This document shows positions 43,657 through 55,170 of a stretch of DNA of 64,000 bases, piece after piece. The notes below the pieces were generated by a model. The model had not been told where the DNA came from. It saw only the letters and a program-made list of their open reading frames with translations, and did no database searches. Every line of letters starts with the position of its first letter. Positions within the stretch are counted from its first letter, which is position 1. The stretch covers positions 5,270,001-5,334,000 of the forward strand of contig CM074179.1 in the NCBI GenBank assembly GCA_037179385.1, written 5' to 3'. The DNA is from Holothuria scabra (lineage: Eukaryota > Echinodermata > Holothuroidea > Aspidochirotida > Holothuriidae). Both the position numbers and the translations under genes were made by a program.

Positions 43657-45377
43657 TAGGGCTGTGAACGTGTAGCATTTTAACTAAACGTTTAATCGCA
43701 AAAATTTGCGATCGTTTAGCGGTTAATCGCGATTAATTAACCTCACGAAGTCAACATGCTTACAACTATATTGTGTTCACGGCATTGGGGGTCGTTCATA
43801 ACTTTTATTTCTAAAAGTCCCCTCAATTCACTGGCGAAGAGCCTAGAAGACGTATACAACTGTGAACTGCAAACACAGTACCTCTTTTGAAAAGTATAAC
43901 TTTGAAATCTCATCATTGGAAGAAGACTTTTGTTCATATATTTTCTTTTTAAAAATCAAAGAACAGTCAATTGAACATTTCAATGAATTTTGATGAAAAG
44001 TCTGTCACAATAAATTGGAAGTACATTTTGTCTTTGTTTTTGTTAATCATTAGTTGCGAAAGAAACAAAAAGGCCACGCAGAAACTTCCGATTTTCACAC
44101 GTTCACACGTTTTTAGGAACGCCCCTTTTTTGTGTTGGACGCATCCATCGTTTGTTTGTTGGAAGCGTGTCAAAAACAAAAGAAGTATGCTCCCAGTTTG
44201 CATCCAAAAAACGGGCCGTGGTAGTCATGTAACCCACCATTGTAAGTGAGGACCAACAATCAGTTGTAAGCACAATGTCATTGGCATCATACAGCTTTGC
44301 TTTGACTTGTAGGCGTTTGGCTTCATAAATGCTGTGTAGTCTAGCTGTTATTGTTTTTCTACAAGACACCTTGTAGTTCGGTTCCAGAGTAGACATTAAG
44401 CTTAAGAAACCACCCCCTTCACATAACACTCACAGGAAGACAGTCTTGGGCAACCATGACAGCAATGGCTTCGGTGATTTTATCTGCTCGATTTTCATCA
44501 CATCTTTTTGTGGAGAATGATACTAGTTTGGGTTGGGAGGGCCCTGGCTGTGATAATTTTGCAGGATAACTCATTTTCAAGTGGTTCATCATGCTCCCAG
44601 TAGACCTATCGATGTATTTTAATTTGGCACTACATATGCGACATTTAGCAATCTTGTCAGCTTTATCAACATCGAAACAATCCCACACCACGCTTGTTTT
44701 TAGGTCCCATCCTGTACTACTTATATCGGATTTGATGCAAAGCAATTGCGGTTAAACTATTCTGCAACTGCCAGTGAACTCGGAACGTATTTATTACGAC
44801 AGTAATTCCGTGCTCATCGCAAGTGAAACCGTACGTACGAAATCGAGACAATAAACATTGCACTCTTCATTACACTACGTAAGTACATGATATACGAACG
44901 CACGTGGTCGCTTGAGCACCGGATCGAACTAGTTCACTGTTGCCTGCATGGTCGACTCACGCAAAGTAAACAAGCAGTGTGCATTGTACTCAAAACTGTT
45001 AAGTGTTGCAATGACTACTCTGTGCAGCTTTTAAATACGCATTGAATGAATGTTGTAAGATGTAGGCCGCGCGGCACATCGAGGCTACAACACGGGTTGT
45101 ACAACCTCCGTTCCGCAATCCGCGGGGAGTACTACGAGTTGCTCCGTTGTTTACCTCTAGGCTGCTTACAGCGCCGGTAAAGTTTACATAGGGAAATTCA
45201 CAAGACCATCGATCTGTGTGAATTGTGTAGAAGGAAAGGTGGGCAAAAATTCATAAGACATTGAGAAGAATATCGGACGGAAAATGGGTTTTGCGATTAA
45301 TCGCCAGTAGCTTTGAACTAAACGTTTATTCCACATGCGATCGTTTAGCGATTAATCGCTACACGGTCACAGCCCTA
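43657..45377 (-). mobile_element. hAT deletion derivative, 1,721 bp
   Basis: Ends TAGGGCTGTGA(A/C)CGTGTAGC are inverted repeats, flanked by the 8-bp target duplication AGAAGGGC (43,649-43,656 and 45,378-45,385), as expected for hAT. Both ends also carry repeats of GCGATTAATCGC and AAACGTTTA. Inside is only the N-terminal part of a ZBED-type transposase on the minus strand. The catalytic and hATC parts are missing, so the copy cannot move by itself. Confidence 0.94.
44103..44745 (-). pseudogene. hAT (ZBED-like) transposase, N-terminal part only
   Basis: The block 44,745-44,419 has a BED-type zinc finger: VVWDCFDVDKADKIAKCRIC, then CSAKLKY and a His-containing MMNHLKM. After a frame change at about 44,425 the block 44,429-44,103 has LEPNYKVSCRKTITARL and NDIVLTTDCWSSLT, which is the first catalytic Asp region of hAT enzymes. 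Downstream about 450 bp is non-coding and the rest of the DDE domain and the hATC dimerisation domain are absent. It may have regulated related full-length elements, but nothing shows this. Confidence 0.88.
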
Positions 45378-45478
45378 AGAAGGGCTCACCGTCAAGCCAT
45401 ATGATCGCTCTGTGGTGGTGACGGTGCTGTACCTGAACTTTTGAGGTTGAAGAGGGTCTGGTTGCGAGGGTTCTTACA

Positions 45479-46015
45479 GGCTTATGATATTCTGCGAAAC
45501 GAAACGAAACAAATTAGTTAAGGCCACCCATGGAATAGGAAGCTATAACGGATAAGAGGAGGACAAAAATCAATCAGTCAAATTAGTCCTAGGTTTATGA
45601 ACGTATTTTTTGCTCTGTTTCGCAAATTATCATTAGCGTGGTGGGCTATTGATACTCTGCGAAACGAAACAAAAATTAGTTTATGCGACCCATGGAATAG
45701 GAAGCTATAACGGATAAGAGGAGGACAAAAATCAATCGGTTAAAGTAGTCCTAGGTTTATGAACGTATTTTTTGCTCTGATTCGCAAATTATCATTAGCG
45801 TGGTGGGCTATTGATATTCTGCGAAACGAAACAAATTAGTTTAGGCTACCCATTGGATAAGAAACTATAACGGAGTTAAGGGGAGGACTAAAACCAACCG
45901 GTCAAAGAAGGCCTAGGCCTATGAACATATTTTTTTTTTTTTTTTTTTGCTCAGTTACGCAAAATAGCAATAGCGTGGTGGGGTAATGATAATCGGCGAA
46001 ACGAAACGTAATAAT
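45479..46015 (+). repeat. Left terminal repeat block, three units plus a partial fourth
   Basis: Units start at about 45,486, 45,651, 45,813 and 45,988 (GATATTCTGCGAAACGAAAC or variants). Each contains GGAATAGGAAGCTATAACGG, then GAGGACAAAAATCAATCGG and CTAGGTTTATGAACGTATTT, ending GCGTGGTGGGCTATT. Spacings are 165, 162 and 175 bp; the third unit is longer because of a T run. Confidence 0.93.
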
Positions 46016-46019
46016 TCTA

Positions 46020-49000
46020 GCCGCCTTCACACGGCGTACAGAGAATTCAGATCGGATTCTGATCTGATTTTAAATCCTTCCCATTAATCAGATCATTCTC
46101 TCTTTCTAATTATATTACATTTATGCTCAACAAAAACTTGTACATGTTTCAAAACTGTAGATCAAATATCGGGTAGACCTACTAATAAAAAAAATCATCT
46201 CCAAATTTGTAAGTTGTTTTCTATTTTTCATAAGAGTTTCACTGTATCTCTGTGGAATAATTATTTCTTTTAGTGCGCGTTCGTATTAGCTTCCTCTATT
46301 TTCAGGATCGCCAAGCAATCATTCCGAAATACAGGCAAACCTCTTTAATTGATGTATTGTATAAAGGCATGTGAATTGTGAGCCTGATAAAGGTTAACGT
46401 TTCCTGATACCTCTGCTATAATAAGTACAATACTCGACAAAAATACATGGGACAAACCCCGCTCCCCGTATCAATGTTGAAGTTTCAGGACGTCTTGGGC
46501 TGTTGCAACATTGAATGGGGAGGGGGGATGGTGATCCGTTCATTGCTAATTGTATTGCTTGTTTTGTCCCCGCATCATTTTTGTCGAGGATTGTAGGCTA
46601 TATCTGACCTCTTATCCCATTGTAAAGAGATCGTTCTCCGCCGTAAAGTCCGTGATAATTCCGTTTCTAAGTTTTGGTGTAGGTGGATTGCTGCGCCCGT
46701 ATATGCAAGAGTTTCCTACAACATCTTCAATTAGTACTGTGTGAAAAGTCTGTAAATAGGGTTTGATGACCGATTGAATTTTGTCCTCCCCTTACCCGCT
46801 ATGTCAATTGCTTATGAAACAGATCGTAACTTCCACGGTAACGCTATTGTTTCATTTTGTTTCGCAAATTACAAAAACACCATTATCATGACGCTAGAAT
46901 CCTATAGCAGTGTTTAGCCAGGAGCAGAAAACCCATAAATTACAATTTTATAGGTCAACCACAGATTCATTTCATTGCTGGTGGTCCCCCAGAGGTACTT
47001 CAGACTGAAGCCAGCTAAAAATATTACTCTAGGGTCAGCAGGTCACACCACATTCCTGCGCTGCATTGAATCGTAGTGCAGTGAAGAGTATACTGCTATT
47101 CACAGGGGGAACACCATTATTGAGTATACTGTACATATGACTGCATGGAATGGGAGCCTACAGTTGTCCATTTTGGGGTCAGCAGGTCACACCATATTCC
47201 TGTGCTGCACACAGACTTGTTATTGGTAACTTGAGGGTGAACACCATTGTTGAGTATCATTCCATTGCTACTTCTAGCACTACTGTTCAACTGCATGGAA
47301 CAGGGAGCTATTGAACACTGTTACAGCATTTAGTAAGAATGTGTGTATCTGTCCAATATGTAACCACTCAGTGTTTGTTTGTGTTGTTCCTTGTACCGGT
47401 AGTGTAATGGTAACTAGAAAGATACATGGTCTTATAATTAATCTATGCGGCATGATATGCCTTTGATTTTTACAGTTAAAAAGTACATACCGCCTTGCTT
47501 TTTACAGAACTCAAGTAAAGCCTAGCGCTTGGACTGAAGTATACATTGAAAACAAGTATTCATCATTGATGGTTGACATTTGACAATTAAATGATGTATG
47601 TATTTGTACTATAATTGCATGTTCTTTTGAGCTTTAAAAATTGCATTGTTTTGTATACAGTATTATTATGACAACATCCTTGTATCCTTATATGAATGCA
47701 AATGTTCTTCTAATATAGGCCTATTACCTGATGTCCTGACTTCACTGAGTGTTGAAGTCAAGTTTGACTGGTTACACGGGTGCATTTCTCGAAGGAATAT
47801 CACCACTACATGTTGATTATAAAGTTGAACATACACTTTGCAAGCATTTTTAGTGGGGACATATATGCGTAGGAAGTGACATACATTGTGTGACCTGCAA
47901 GATGTGAACCAAACAGGTTACGGGTACTAAATTTAAAAATGCAGTAAGAATGATGCTACTGAGAGGTGGCATATTTTGAACCACACTTAAGAATTTGTCA
48001 TGGTGTGGGATTGGGCATCGGGGTCATGGGGAGGGGGTTAAGCTTGTAATTTACAGTACTGTATTTAAAGCATAGGCCCTTTTGCTTGCAAGTGAAATTG
48101 ATGGCATGTTAACTTTGGGGAAAAAGTATTATTTTTGGCACAATGCTGAAGCACTTGGATCCCTTGCTAAAACTTGTCCCTGACTTCTCGTAGACCTGAC
48201 TATACTGTATCACAAAAAATATTTGACAATCAGTTGGAACATTACACATTTTATGTAAGGTGGTTGGAAGGCATATGCCACAGAAGGACCTAACTATTAC
48301 TATATTGAATAAATTTAGATGAAGGCAGACTATTTTCCATAATCACATTGAATTTACAACTAGACAGAGTCAATTTTACATGTTTGATTCTGCAATGTCA
48401 CAAAACGTTTTCCTGAGCCTTGGTTGAAAAGGAAGAAACCTGCTATGCATCAGTGTAATATTTCCTCCAGATTCCTTAGATTAAAATTTGAAAATACCGC
48501 TCACTGAAAGTCAAAAGTCCAAAAAGTCAGTCGCAAATCCAGTTCAATCGGCCTTTGTTACAGTAGACCAGACATGCATGAGCAGCATTTGAAGTACAAA
48601 AGGGCAAGAAAAGAAAAAAAAGTGGTCAAAAATTTGGACGGTAAACCTATATCGATGGGGAGTCGGTCTCCAAAAAATGCAGTCAGTTCCCAAAGTCCCA
48701 AAATAGTCCCCCCCCCCCCCCCCACTGGAAATTATATGCCTATGATGAGGATACAACTCACACTGCAAGTTCAAGCTATTCTACCGTAAGTTAAACACAT
48801 ACGATTTTGAACAGCGTATATCATGTCAGCGTCAGTATACGTAGACATGCTGGATGTGGGGAGGGTTAGAAGTTGAATGCCGCCCAGCCTGACAGCCCTG
48901 ATTATGGGCGTCCGAAGGTATGGTCAAGGGGGGGGGGGGTAATTGTTTTGATTTTTCATGAAAATTTTACATGACTTAAATGTTTTTATTTTTGTTAAAA

Positions 49001-52000
49001 CAAACTTTTGAAAGAATTAGGGCACACTTAGGAGTTTTCAGTGTAGTTAAAAACATACCATGCTTTTTCCTGGTCCACCTGACAGTCCGGGACAAGTAAA
49101 AAGTTACTCGTGGAAGTACACTGCTCAGTGTCATCGCCCGCCAAGCAAGTATCCTAGGAAAGTCTCCACAAAGGCATATTAGAAGTGGACAAATAGATAT
49201 GCATGCCGACAAATAGACTTAAAGAACAGCTAACCCGATGGAGTTAGTTAGGTGAGGTTTAACGACCCACTTTCTACTGTAACCAATTGGTTCAAGTCAA
49301 GCTCGGCACAGCCTTTTTTCCAGTTGTGGCTCACTGGCTTGTTTTCTCTTACTCCATTGCTAATGAGGAGCATCACGCACAACGGCTTGTCCGATGGACA
49401 AGTAATGAAAAAAGAATTTGCAGAGGCTAAATAATATCCTTCCCTTTCACTCTTCTTTTCCCCCTTCTATCCCTTTTTCTTTTGTTAAAAGCACCCCCCC
49501 CCCCACCCGGCAGATACACTACTGATGCTAGGAACAACTAGAGCATTGACCCTTGTTACCTTCAACACAAAGTGTGGGGTAAAAACTGGAAGGCTTAATT
49601 GGAAATAAATGTTCCCTTACTGTACCAGAATAACTGTGGACATTTATCCACTTGTGGTTTTTGTTCACAATAGTTTGTATCACTTTCAATGGCTTAAAAC
49701 AGTGTCAGATGGTGACCTCTGCCAGCACAGGCAGGATTTCAGAGATTTTAAGTATACCTTAGGGAGGAGGTTGAAGCAAGTTCACGATTCTTTCTTGTCT
49801 GGTAAAATTAATGAAAGTGGAGGTGGACAATAACCAGAAAAGGGTAGCATTTGGAATTGAAGGTAGGTAGAAATGTGTGGGATAAAAAAAAAAACAAATT
49901 CATGGAAAGCTAATTCTTAATTGTTTAATTACAGCAAAGGATATAAAAGTCAAGAAATGGTGGTAGAGAAAGCGTCTTTATTTGTATTCCTGTGCTTTTT
50001 TCTCCAAAAATGCTATCCTGGAAAGGAGGGAGCAGGGGCCTCAGAATGTGAAGGAATATGGCAAGAAGGGAAATAGTTAGGTCTGAATTCGCTACTTATA
50101 AGGGACCTCATTTAATATGTACACACCATGCCAATAAACTTACTTCCGTAATAGTTATAGCATGTCCTTGCTTCTGCAAGAATGAATAAATAGCTATGGC
50201 TGAAAATTTGTAGTGAATGTGATGTATGTAGGACCCTATTCCTAGAAGAAAATTCCCATAGAGCCCCATACAAAAAACCAATAGAATTTAATGGGATCCC
50301 ACAGAAGGAATGGGATCCCGTACAAAATGCCCCAATTTCCAGACCTGGACTCCTATGGGATCCCATACAGCTTGCAGTCCCACTGACTTCTGGATTTCCC
50401 ATTCATTTTTATCCCATCAGTGTCTCAATTCCAGACCATACAGTAGCTTTGAATTTTAATGGGGTTTAATGGGATCCTATTTCTTTTATGGGACTTTATG
50501 GGAATTTTCTCCTGAGTTTGTATTCTGGGGACTAGCGGTTTTAAAAGAATTCTCCATTACTTTACTGAAAACAGTCAGACAGATCCATACTTGACACTTT
50601 CTACATCTAATTAAATTATGGTCCATGCTCTTACTTGCTGTGGCGTAGGAAAGCAGGCCCATGAGCCAACCAGCAACTGGAAAAAAGGGCAAAGCTGCAT
50701 CTAATTACTTACATATTTGTTAATTGTACCAAATTTTTAAGGATAAACTTGGGGCAACCTGAGGGCTTTCCCTCTTTGGTTAAAACATCTACTCTGAAAT
50801 AAAGCATTACTTATCAGTGTTTTAAAACACAGATGTATGTTTTGAGTCATATTTTTATTTTGACAGTACACAGTTTTTGCTCTGCTGTAACTGTTTCATT
50901 ATAAGTCATACACAACAATACTGTAGCTGTGTCATGGTAGCTCTTCCCAAAGGTGGTACACATCACTTGAAAATTTTAGGTTCAAGTTTGGGTAACAATT
51001 AAAACTCGATCATTCATGGGCTTCATTCGTGTACATCCTCTGGGCAAACCTATCAAGCTACTCTCCTTGGGATTATATTAGGTTAGACGAGGTTAGACGA
51101 GCCCAGTTTCCAACCTATTGGTTCAAGTCGGCCACTGCCCTTTTCCCTTTACTTGAGATCACTTACCATAAAAGTTAATGATCCTCAAATCCTTGTTTTA
51201 TAAGTATGAAAAATTCCGACCCACTGGAAAATAATTTAATAAATGCTTTTCCATCACTACTGTATGTTTTGATGATTTTATTTTCTATTTTACTCATTGC
51301 TGTTTTTTTTATCTTTGTATGACACTTTGAGATGTTTTACATGTAATGAGTCTATAGAATAAATTTACATTACACCTATATTACAAAAGAAAGCTGACAA
51401 AAAACTACTGTAGAAATAGCCTACATAAAAAATAGAAATTCCTTTAAAGAACTTGAAGAAAGGAGAATAAGAAAAGACTTTATGGTTTATTGAGTTCATA
51501 AGTGCTGGGGTCGAAATTATATCAGAAGGGTACAATGGAAAACAAATTTGAGAGTAAAGAACTGGGATTGCTTGTATCATTTTGGCAAGGAGGGATGCAT
51601 GGTTCCAAGCTGACTGCAGGGGAAGCATTGTTCGAATGGGGAGGGAACAAGCGGTATGGATCATTCAAATGTGAGCAATTGGGATTTAAATGAGGACCCG
51701 ACAAGGGCCATAAGAGGAACACAAGGCGGCAGACAGATTGCACTGTGGAAAAACAAATCTGTAGAAGAGAACTACGAAGAGAGGCAGGATTCTGGGGTGT
51801 CACCATGACCAGTCACCCTAGCCCCGGCAGATGCATGCTTACAGACAAAGATTGAATCATTTTCAGTCCCCCCATTTTCTCAATTGACTAGCTGTAGAAA
51901 AGCTCAGAAGCATTTACACTTTACTGAAAATGTAGCCGATTTCACTGTAAGCCTGTTTGAAGTAAATACATGTAAGTAATTCACAGCAGTTTCTACAATA

Positions 52001-52700
52001 CTTGGATTATATTTGTAGTTCTATAGGTACAGTAAAGAGGCAAAGAAAATAGTACATGGTATGAAACACAGAAAATGCTACAGCCCTAACTTCTAAGTTT
52101 AAACCATGTAATTGTTTCAACTGACAAAACTCACTGCTTTCATGTGTATGCACTCCCCGATTTTCTTCAAAGAAGAGTAAAGACTGGGAATTTATATCAT
52201 ACCACTACAATTCTTTGCACACACACAATAAAGGGTACATGGCAAGTTGTAAAGTATTTAGCCTACTGCTTTGTTTCTTGAAATAGTGAACCAAGAGTTT
52301 TATTATCAAGTTTATTGGTTATTGTACACTGCTATGCCATGACAGCCTAATACTGTATACACAGCTCACAAAAAAGAATTTTGTTCACCAACATGAGCTC
52401 TAGGTTTCAATGAAAGGTCAGCAGGCTGGTGACTTCTTCAACAGAGGGATGGTGTGCAGCCATAATGGTTGATATAATGGTGACAGGGCACCATCAATCA
52501 AACTTGGATTACACCTTTTCCCATTCTGACATTTCTGGAGCAGGTATGGCAAGAATATATAGAAATACAAGACCAGTGTTTATTGTTTCAAGTAGGATTT
52601 TTGACAGGGGAGTTCCCAAGAGAGGAAGATGACAGCAGAAATATTTCCCGATAAAACATAGGTTTTGTCGGGTCTTTTGGGCTAAATTTGACCATGAATT
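46020..52700. other. Interior of the unclassified element, no gene recognised
   Basis: Contains a diverged inverted copy of the terminal unit at 46,765-46,885 (GACCGATTGAATTTTGTCC...), an imperfect 144-bp duplication at about 47,032-47,310 (each with GGTCAGCAGGTCACACCA and GAACACCATT(A/G)TTGAGTAT), a MITE-like element at 50,243-50,513, and C or G tracts near 48,711, 48,930 and 49,494. Short open stretches show no family resemblance. Confidence 0.6.
50243..50513. repeat. MITE-like inverted-repeat element of about 270 bp
   Basis: Left end GAAGAAAATTCCCATAGAGC and right end (reverse complement) GGAGAAAATTCCCATAAAGT pair as terminal inverted repeats. Between them are at least four copies of ATGGGATCC-type palindromes (near 50,293, 50,314, 50,355 and 50,469). 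No clear target duplication was found. Confidence 0.6.
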
Positions 52701-52719
52701 CTAGCGGCATGATATTCAT

Positions 52720-53150
52720 GATATTTTAATGAAATTTTGCGAAACAGAGCAAGAAATATGTTCATAGGCCTAGGCCTACCTACTTTGACCGATTGATTTT
52801 TGTCCTCCTCTTTCCGTTATAGCTTCCTATTCCATGGGTGGCATAAACTAATTTGTTTCGTTTCGCAGTATATCAATAGCCCACCACGCTAATGATAATT
52901 TGCGAAACAGAGCAAAAAATACGTTCATAAACCTAGGACTTCTTTCACCGATTGATTTTTGTCCTCCTCTTATCCGTTATAGCTTCCTATTCCATGGGTG
53001 GCATAAACTAATTTGTTTCGTTTCGTTTCGCAGAATATCAATAGCCCACCACGCTAATGGTAATTTGCGAAACAGAGCAAAAAATGCGTTCATAAACCTA
53101 GGACTACTTTGACCGATTGATTTGTTTCGTTTCGCAGAATATCATAAGCC
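52720..53150 (-). repeat. Right terminal repeat block, inverted, about three units
   Basis: Reverse complement of the left units: AATAGCCCACCACGC, then AGGACTACTTTGACCGATTG and TATAGCTTCCTATTCC. The outermost unit is shortened by about 85 bp, with the sequence jumping from GATTGATTTGTTTCG to the end. Confidence 0.9.
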
Positions 53151-53860
53151 GTTCTTGCACAATACAGGACTGTTTCTGATATGCAGTGGTGTGCCTATGC
53201 TGAAGGTGAGATGAAGGGCATACTCAATGGAAAGAGGCAGTTCCGTATCGTACTGAAAAAAGATATTCCGTCCTTTCTGTTCATAGGGGGGGTCCAAAGC
53301 CCACATTCGTTATCTGGGACAGCCTCGTACTTGTTTTAAGTGTGGGAAGGAGGGACACGAAGCCAAGTCGTGTCCCAATAGGCGCTGTAGCACATGCCTG
53401 CAGTTGGGGCACGGCAAGGCAGTGTGTCCCAACGAGGTACGGTGCAATCTCTGCGGGGAGGAGGGACATATGTTCAATGACTGCCCTACATCGTACTCTG
53501 TTCGTACCAGTGCTGATGTGGAGTCGGCATCTGAACCCTCGCAAGCAGGCCCAGAATATTCTCCTCAGGAATTGGAGGAGGCAGCAAATGAGGTGGAACT
53601 GGACTTCCTTGCCTCCAAGCAGTGGGGGGGGGTCTGGGGATCCTGAGGCAGGCACTACGCCATACTTACCAAAGGCACCCAGGGAGGCTGAAATGATGAA
53701 AGTAGAGGAACTTCAGCTCTCCTCGGACTTGTTCAGTTTTAAGAGGTCAGCCTCTGAAGATGTATCAGACCGGATAGCCCATCAGTCTGGGACGCCTGTA
53801 CCGAGCAGGATAAAATACATGTTGAAAAACTCTGTATCGTGCTGCACTACGAACTGTTGA

Positions 53861-54078
53861 TGAACCGAAAAGAAGTGGTTTAGCCATTCCTTGGGAGTAT
53901 TACACGAAGGCTTATATGCCTTCCACGGGCGTGGCATGGGACGAAAATTTCCCATACTCTGAAAATTGCTTCAAAGACTCAACACATGAAAACCACCCGC
54001 TCTCCTCCGTAACAATTTTGCATTTCATCGCTATTTCCCGGGCTTGCACTTCCATCCGAGACGATTGTTAACCTTCTT
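53861..54078. other. Unclassified junction after LINE-A ORF1
   Basis: No recognised content; LINE-A ORF1 similarity stops near 53,860. Confidence 0.4.
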
Positions 54079-54860
54079 GTGCCCATCGCCATCTGGAAGC
54101 GCGGCGGGGCCTTCCTCTTCTCACTTCTAGCAGGCACCGTTGACCAGGTAGCATCCTCAACAGAAACGCTTACTCCGACCAGTCCAAACTTTCACCTAGG
54201 GCGGAGTCCACCAGGGCGGCTCCCTCGTGGACCACAGCTTCAGTCACGACGACAGAAGGCTCCTGTACAGGCGTATCCGAACTGCCGGGCACCGTGTCTG
54301 GGCAAGTTGCGGGTCCTCAGCAGGCAGAGTGGGGGCGATCACGTCCGAGTCTTTGTTGTCCAGCGGAGAAACGTCGTCCACAGGGGTGTCAAAAAAAGAC
54401 TTTGCCCGGCTTCCTGGGTCTCGGGGACCTCCATAACAACTTCCTCTACCTCTGGCTGAGAGACCACTTCTGGCCGAACTTTGTTGGCGAAAGAAGCTCG
54501 TTAAGGCCTCCTACTTACAATCCCTGGCCACGTGGCCCAGCTTCCTGCAGTTGTAGCACCGTATGGAAACACAGCGTCTGCAAAGTGCCCAGGCTTCCCC
54601 CAACGTAGACAGGTCTTCGGATGACCGAAGTATCTCACCAAGCAGCTCCTTCCAGCTACCCTGATGGCTGATGGAATGTTCCTTTCTAGGAAAATCTTAA
54701 ACTGCCTTTTCCCATCCAGAACCTTGGAATGATCGGAGTAGTACAAACGTCTACTGTCCACAACCTTGCCATAGGCAGATAGGGGAAGACGCACAACTTC
54801 GTCCTCTACCTCAACTGGAACAAAGACCGTACGAATCTGTCTCCACATTGTCAAGCTGCT
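54079..54860 (-). pseudogene. LINE-B-like ORF1 fragment
   Basis: The minus-strand frame 54,854-54,501 has VFVPVEVEDEVVRLPLSAYG, then VLDGKRQFKIFLERNIPSA and SCLVRYFGHPKTCLRWGK, which is the segment leading into the CCHC knuckles, here with altered Cys residues. A shorter Pro/Ser/Glu-rich tail extends to about 54,079. N-terminal residues are read in another frame from 55,050 (LLLGSNPTTTGVFDLLKDEG). It is broken by frameshifts. Confidence 0.65.
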
Positions 54861-55004
54861 TAAATTTGGCCTGGAAACGTCAATGATTGCACTGCTACAA
54901 GATCTTCGTCAACTCTTATTCCTTCATCTTTCAACAGATCAAAAACACCTGTGGTCGTAGGATTGCTCCCAAGAAGCAACAGAAGAGTACAATCCCGCTT
55001 GAGT

Positions 55005-55170
55005 CGTGCTTTTTGTGTGCATTGAAACGGCACATACAAACAAAAAGAAAAACTCAAACTGTTTATTTACTAACTGCTAAATCAAACAAAAAAGCATGTT
55101 CATAACAGTAGTAGAGCTATATATGCAGATATTTTTTGTAAATATGTCCATTACAGTAATAAAGCTATAT
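55005..55170 (-). mobile_element. LINE-A 3' end fragment, minus strand
   Basis: Reads on the plus strand from TTTTTGTGTGCATTGAAACGG through ACTGCTAAATCAAAC to GTAATAAAGCTATATTTG; 5'-truncated. It abuts a plus-strand LINE-A piece. Confidence 0.8.

Larger units (their letters stand above)
45479..53150. mobile_element. Unclassified 7,672-bp DNA element with long composite terminal inverted repeats
   Basis: Both ends begin GGCTTATGATATTCTGCG and read GAAACGAAAC next. The element is flanked by a 9-bp target duplication GTTCTT(A/G)CA at 45,470-45,478 and 53,151-53,159, which also marks where the LINE-A ORF1 is cut. Each terminus is built of about 165-bp tandem units (see separate entries). Interior 46,020-52,700 has no long frame and no recognised transposase. 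Long terminal repeats plus a 9-bp duplication would suit a Mutator-like element, but no such enzyme is visible, so it may be a non-autonomous or foldback element. Confidence 0.9.
43203..53860 (+). mobile_element. LINE-A 5' part (5' UTR and ORF1) carrying two nested DNA elements
   Basis: The 5' UTR begins near 43,213 (TTCAGTTCTGGTCTTCGTCG). ORF1 begins at ATG 43,435 and continues in three pieces: 43,435-43,656, 45,386-45,478 and 53,151-53,860. The breaks are a hAT derivative with an 8-bp duplicate and a 7.7-kb element with a 9-bp duplicate. ORF2 is missing after 53,860, unless the C-terminal piece at 55,171 belongs to the same copy. Confidence 0.88.
43435..53860 (+). pseudogene. LINE-A ORF1 split in three by two insertions
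   Basis: Piece 1 has VEEIEMLQALEARNMYDLKF. Piece 2 (93 bp) has the KPYDRSVVVTVLYLNF-type part. Piece 3 has GGSKAHIRYLGQPRTCF-type sequence, three CCHC knuckles (CFKCGKEGHEAKSC, CSTCLQLGHGKAVC, CNLCGEEGHMFNDC) and the Glu-rich tail to about 53,860. The knuckles in piece 3 are still well preserved, which suggests the insertions are not very old. Confidence 0.85.

Noticed and set aside
50112..50402. Minus-strand 96-codon open frame rich in Gly, Ser and His
   Set aside because: It runs through the palindromic MITE-like repeat, so the openness reflects the repeat words.
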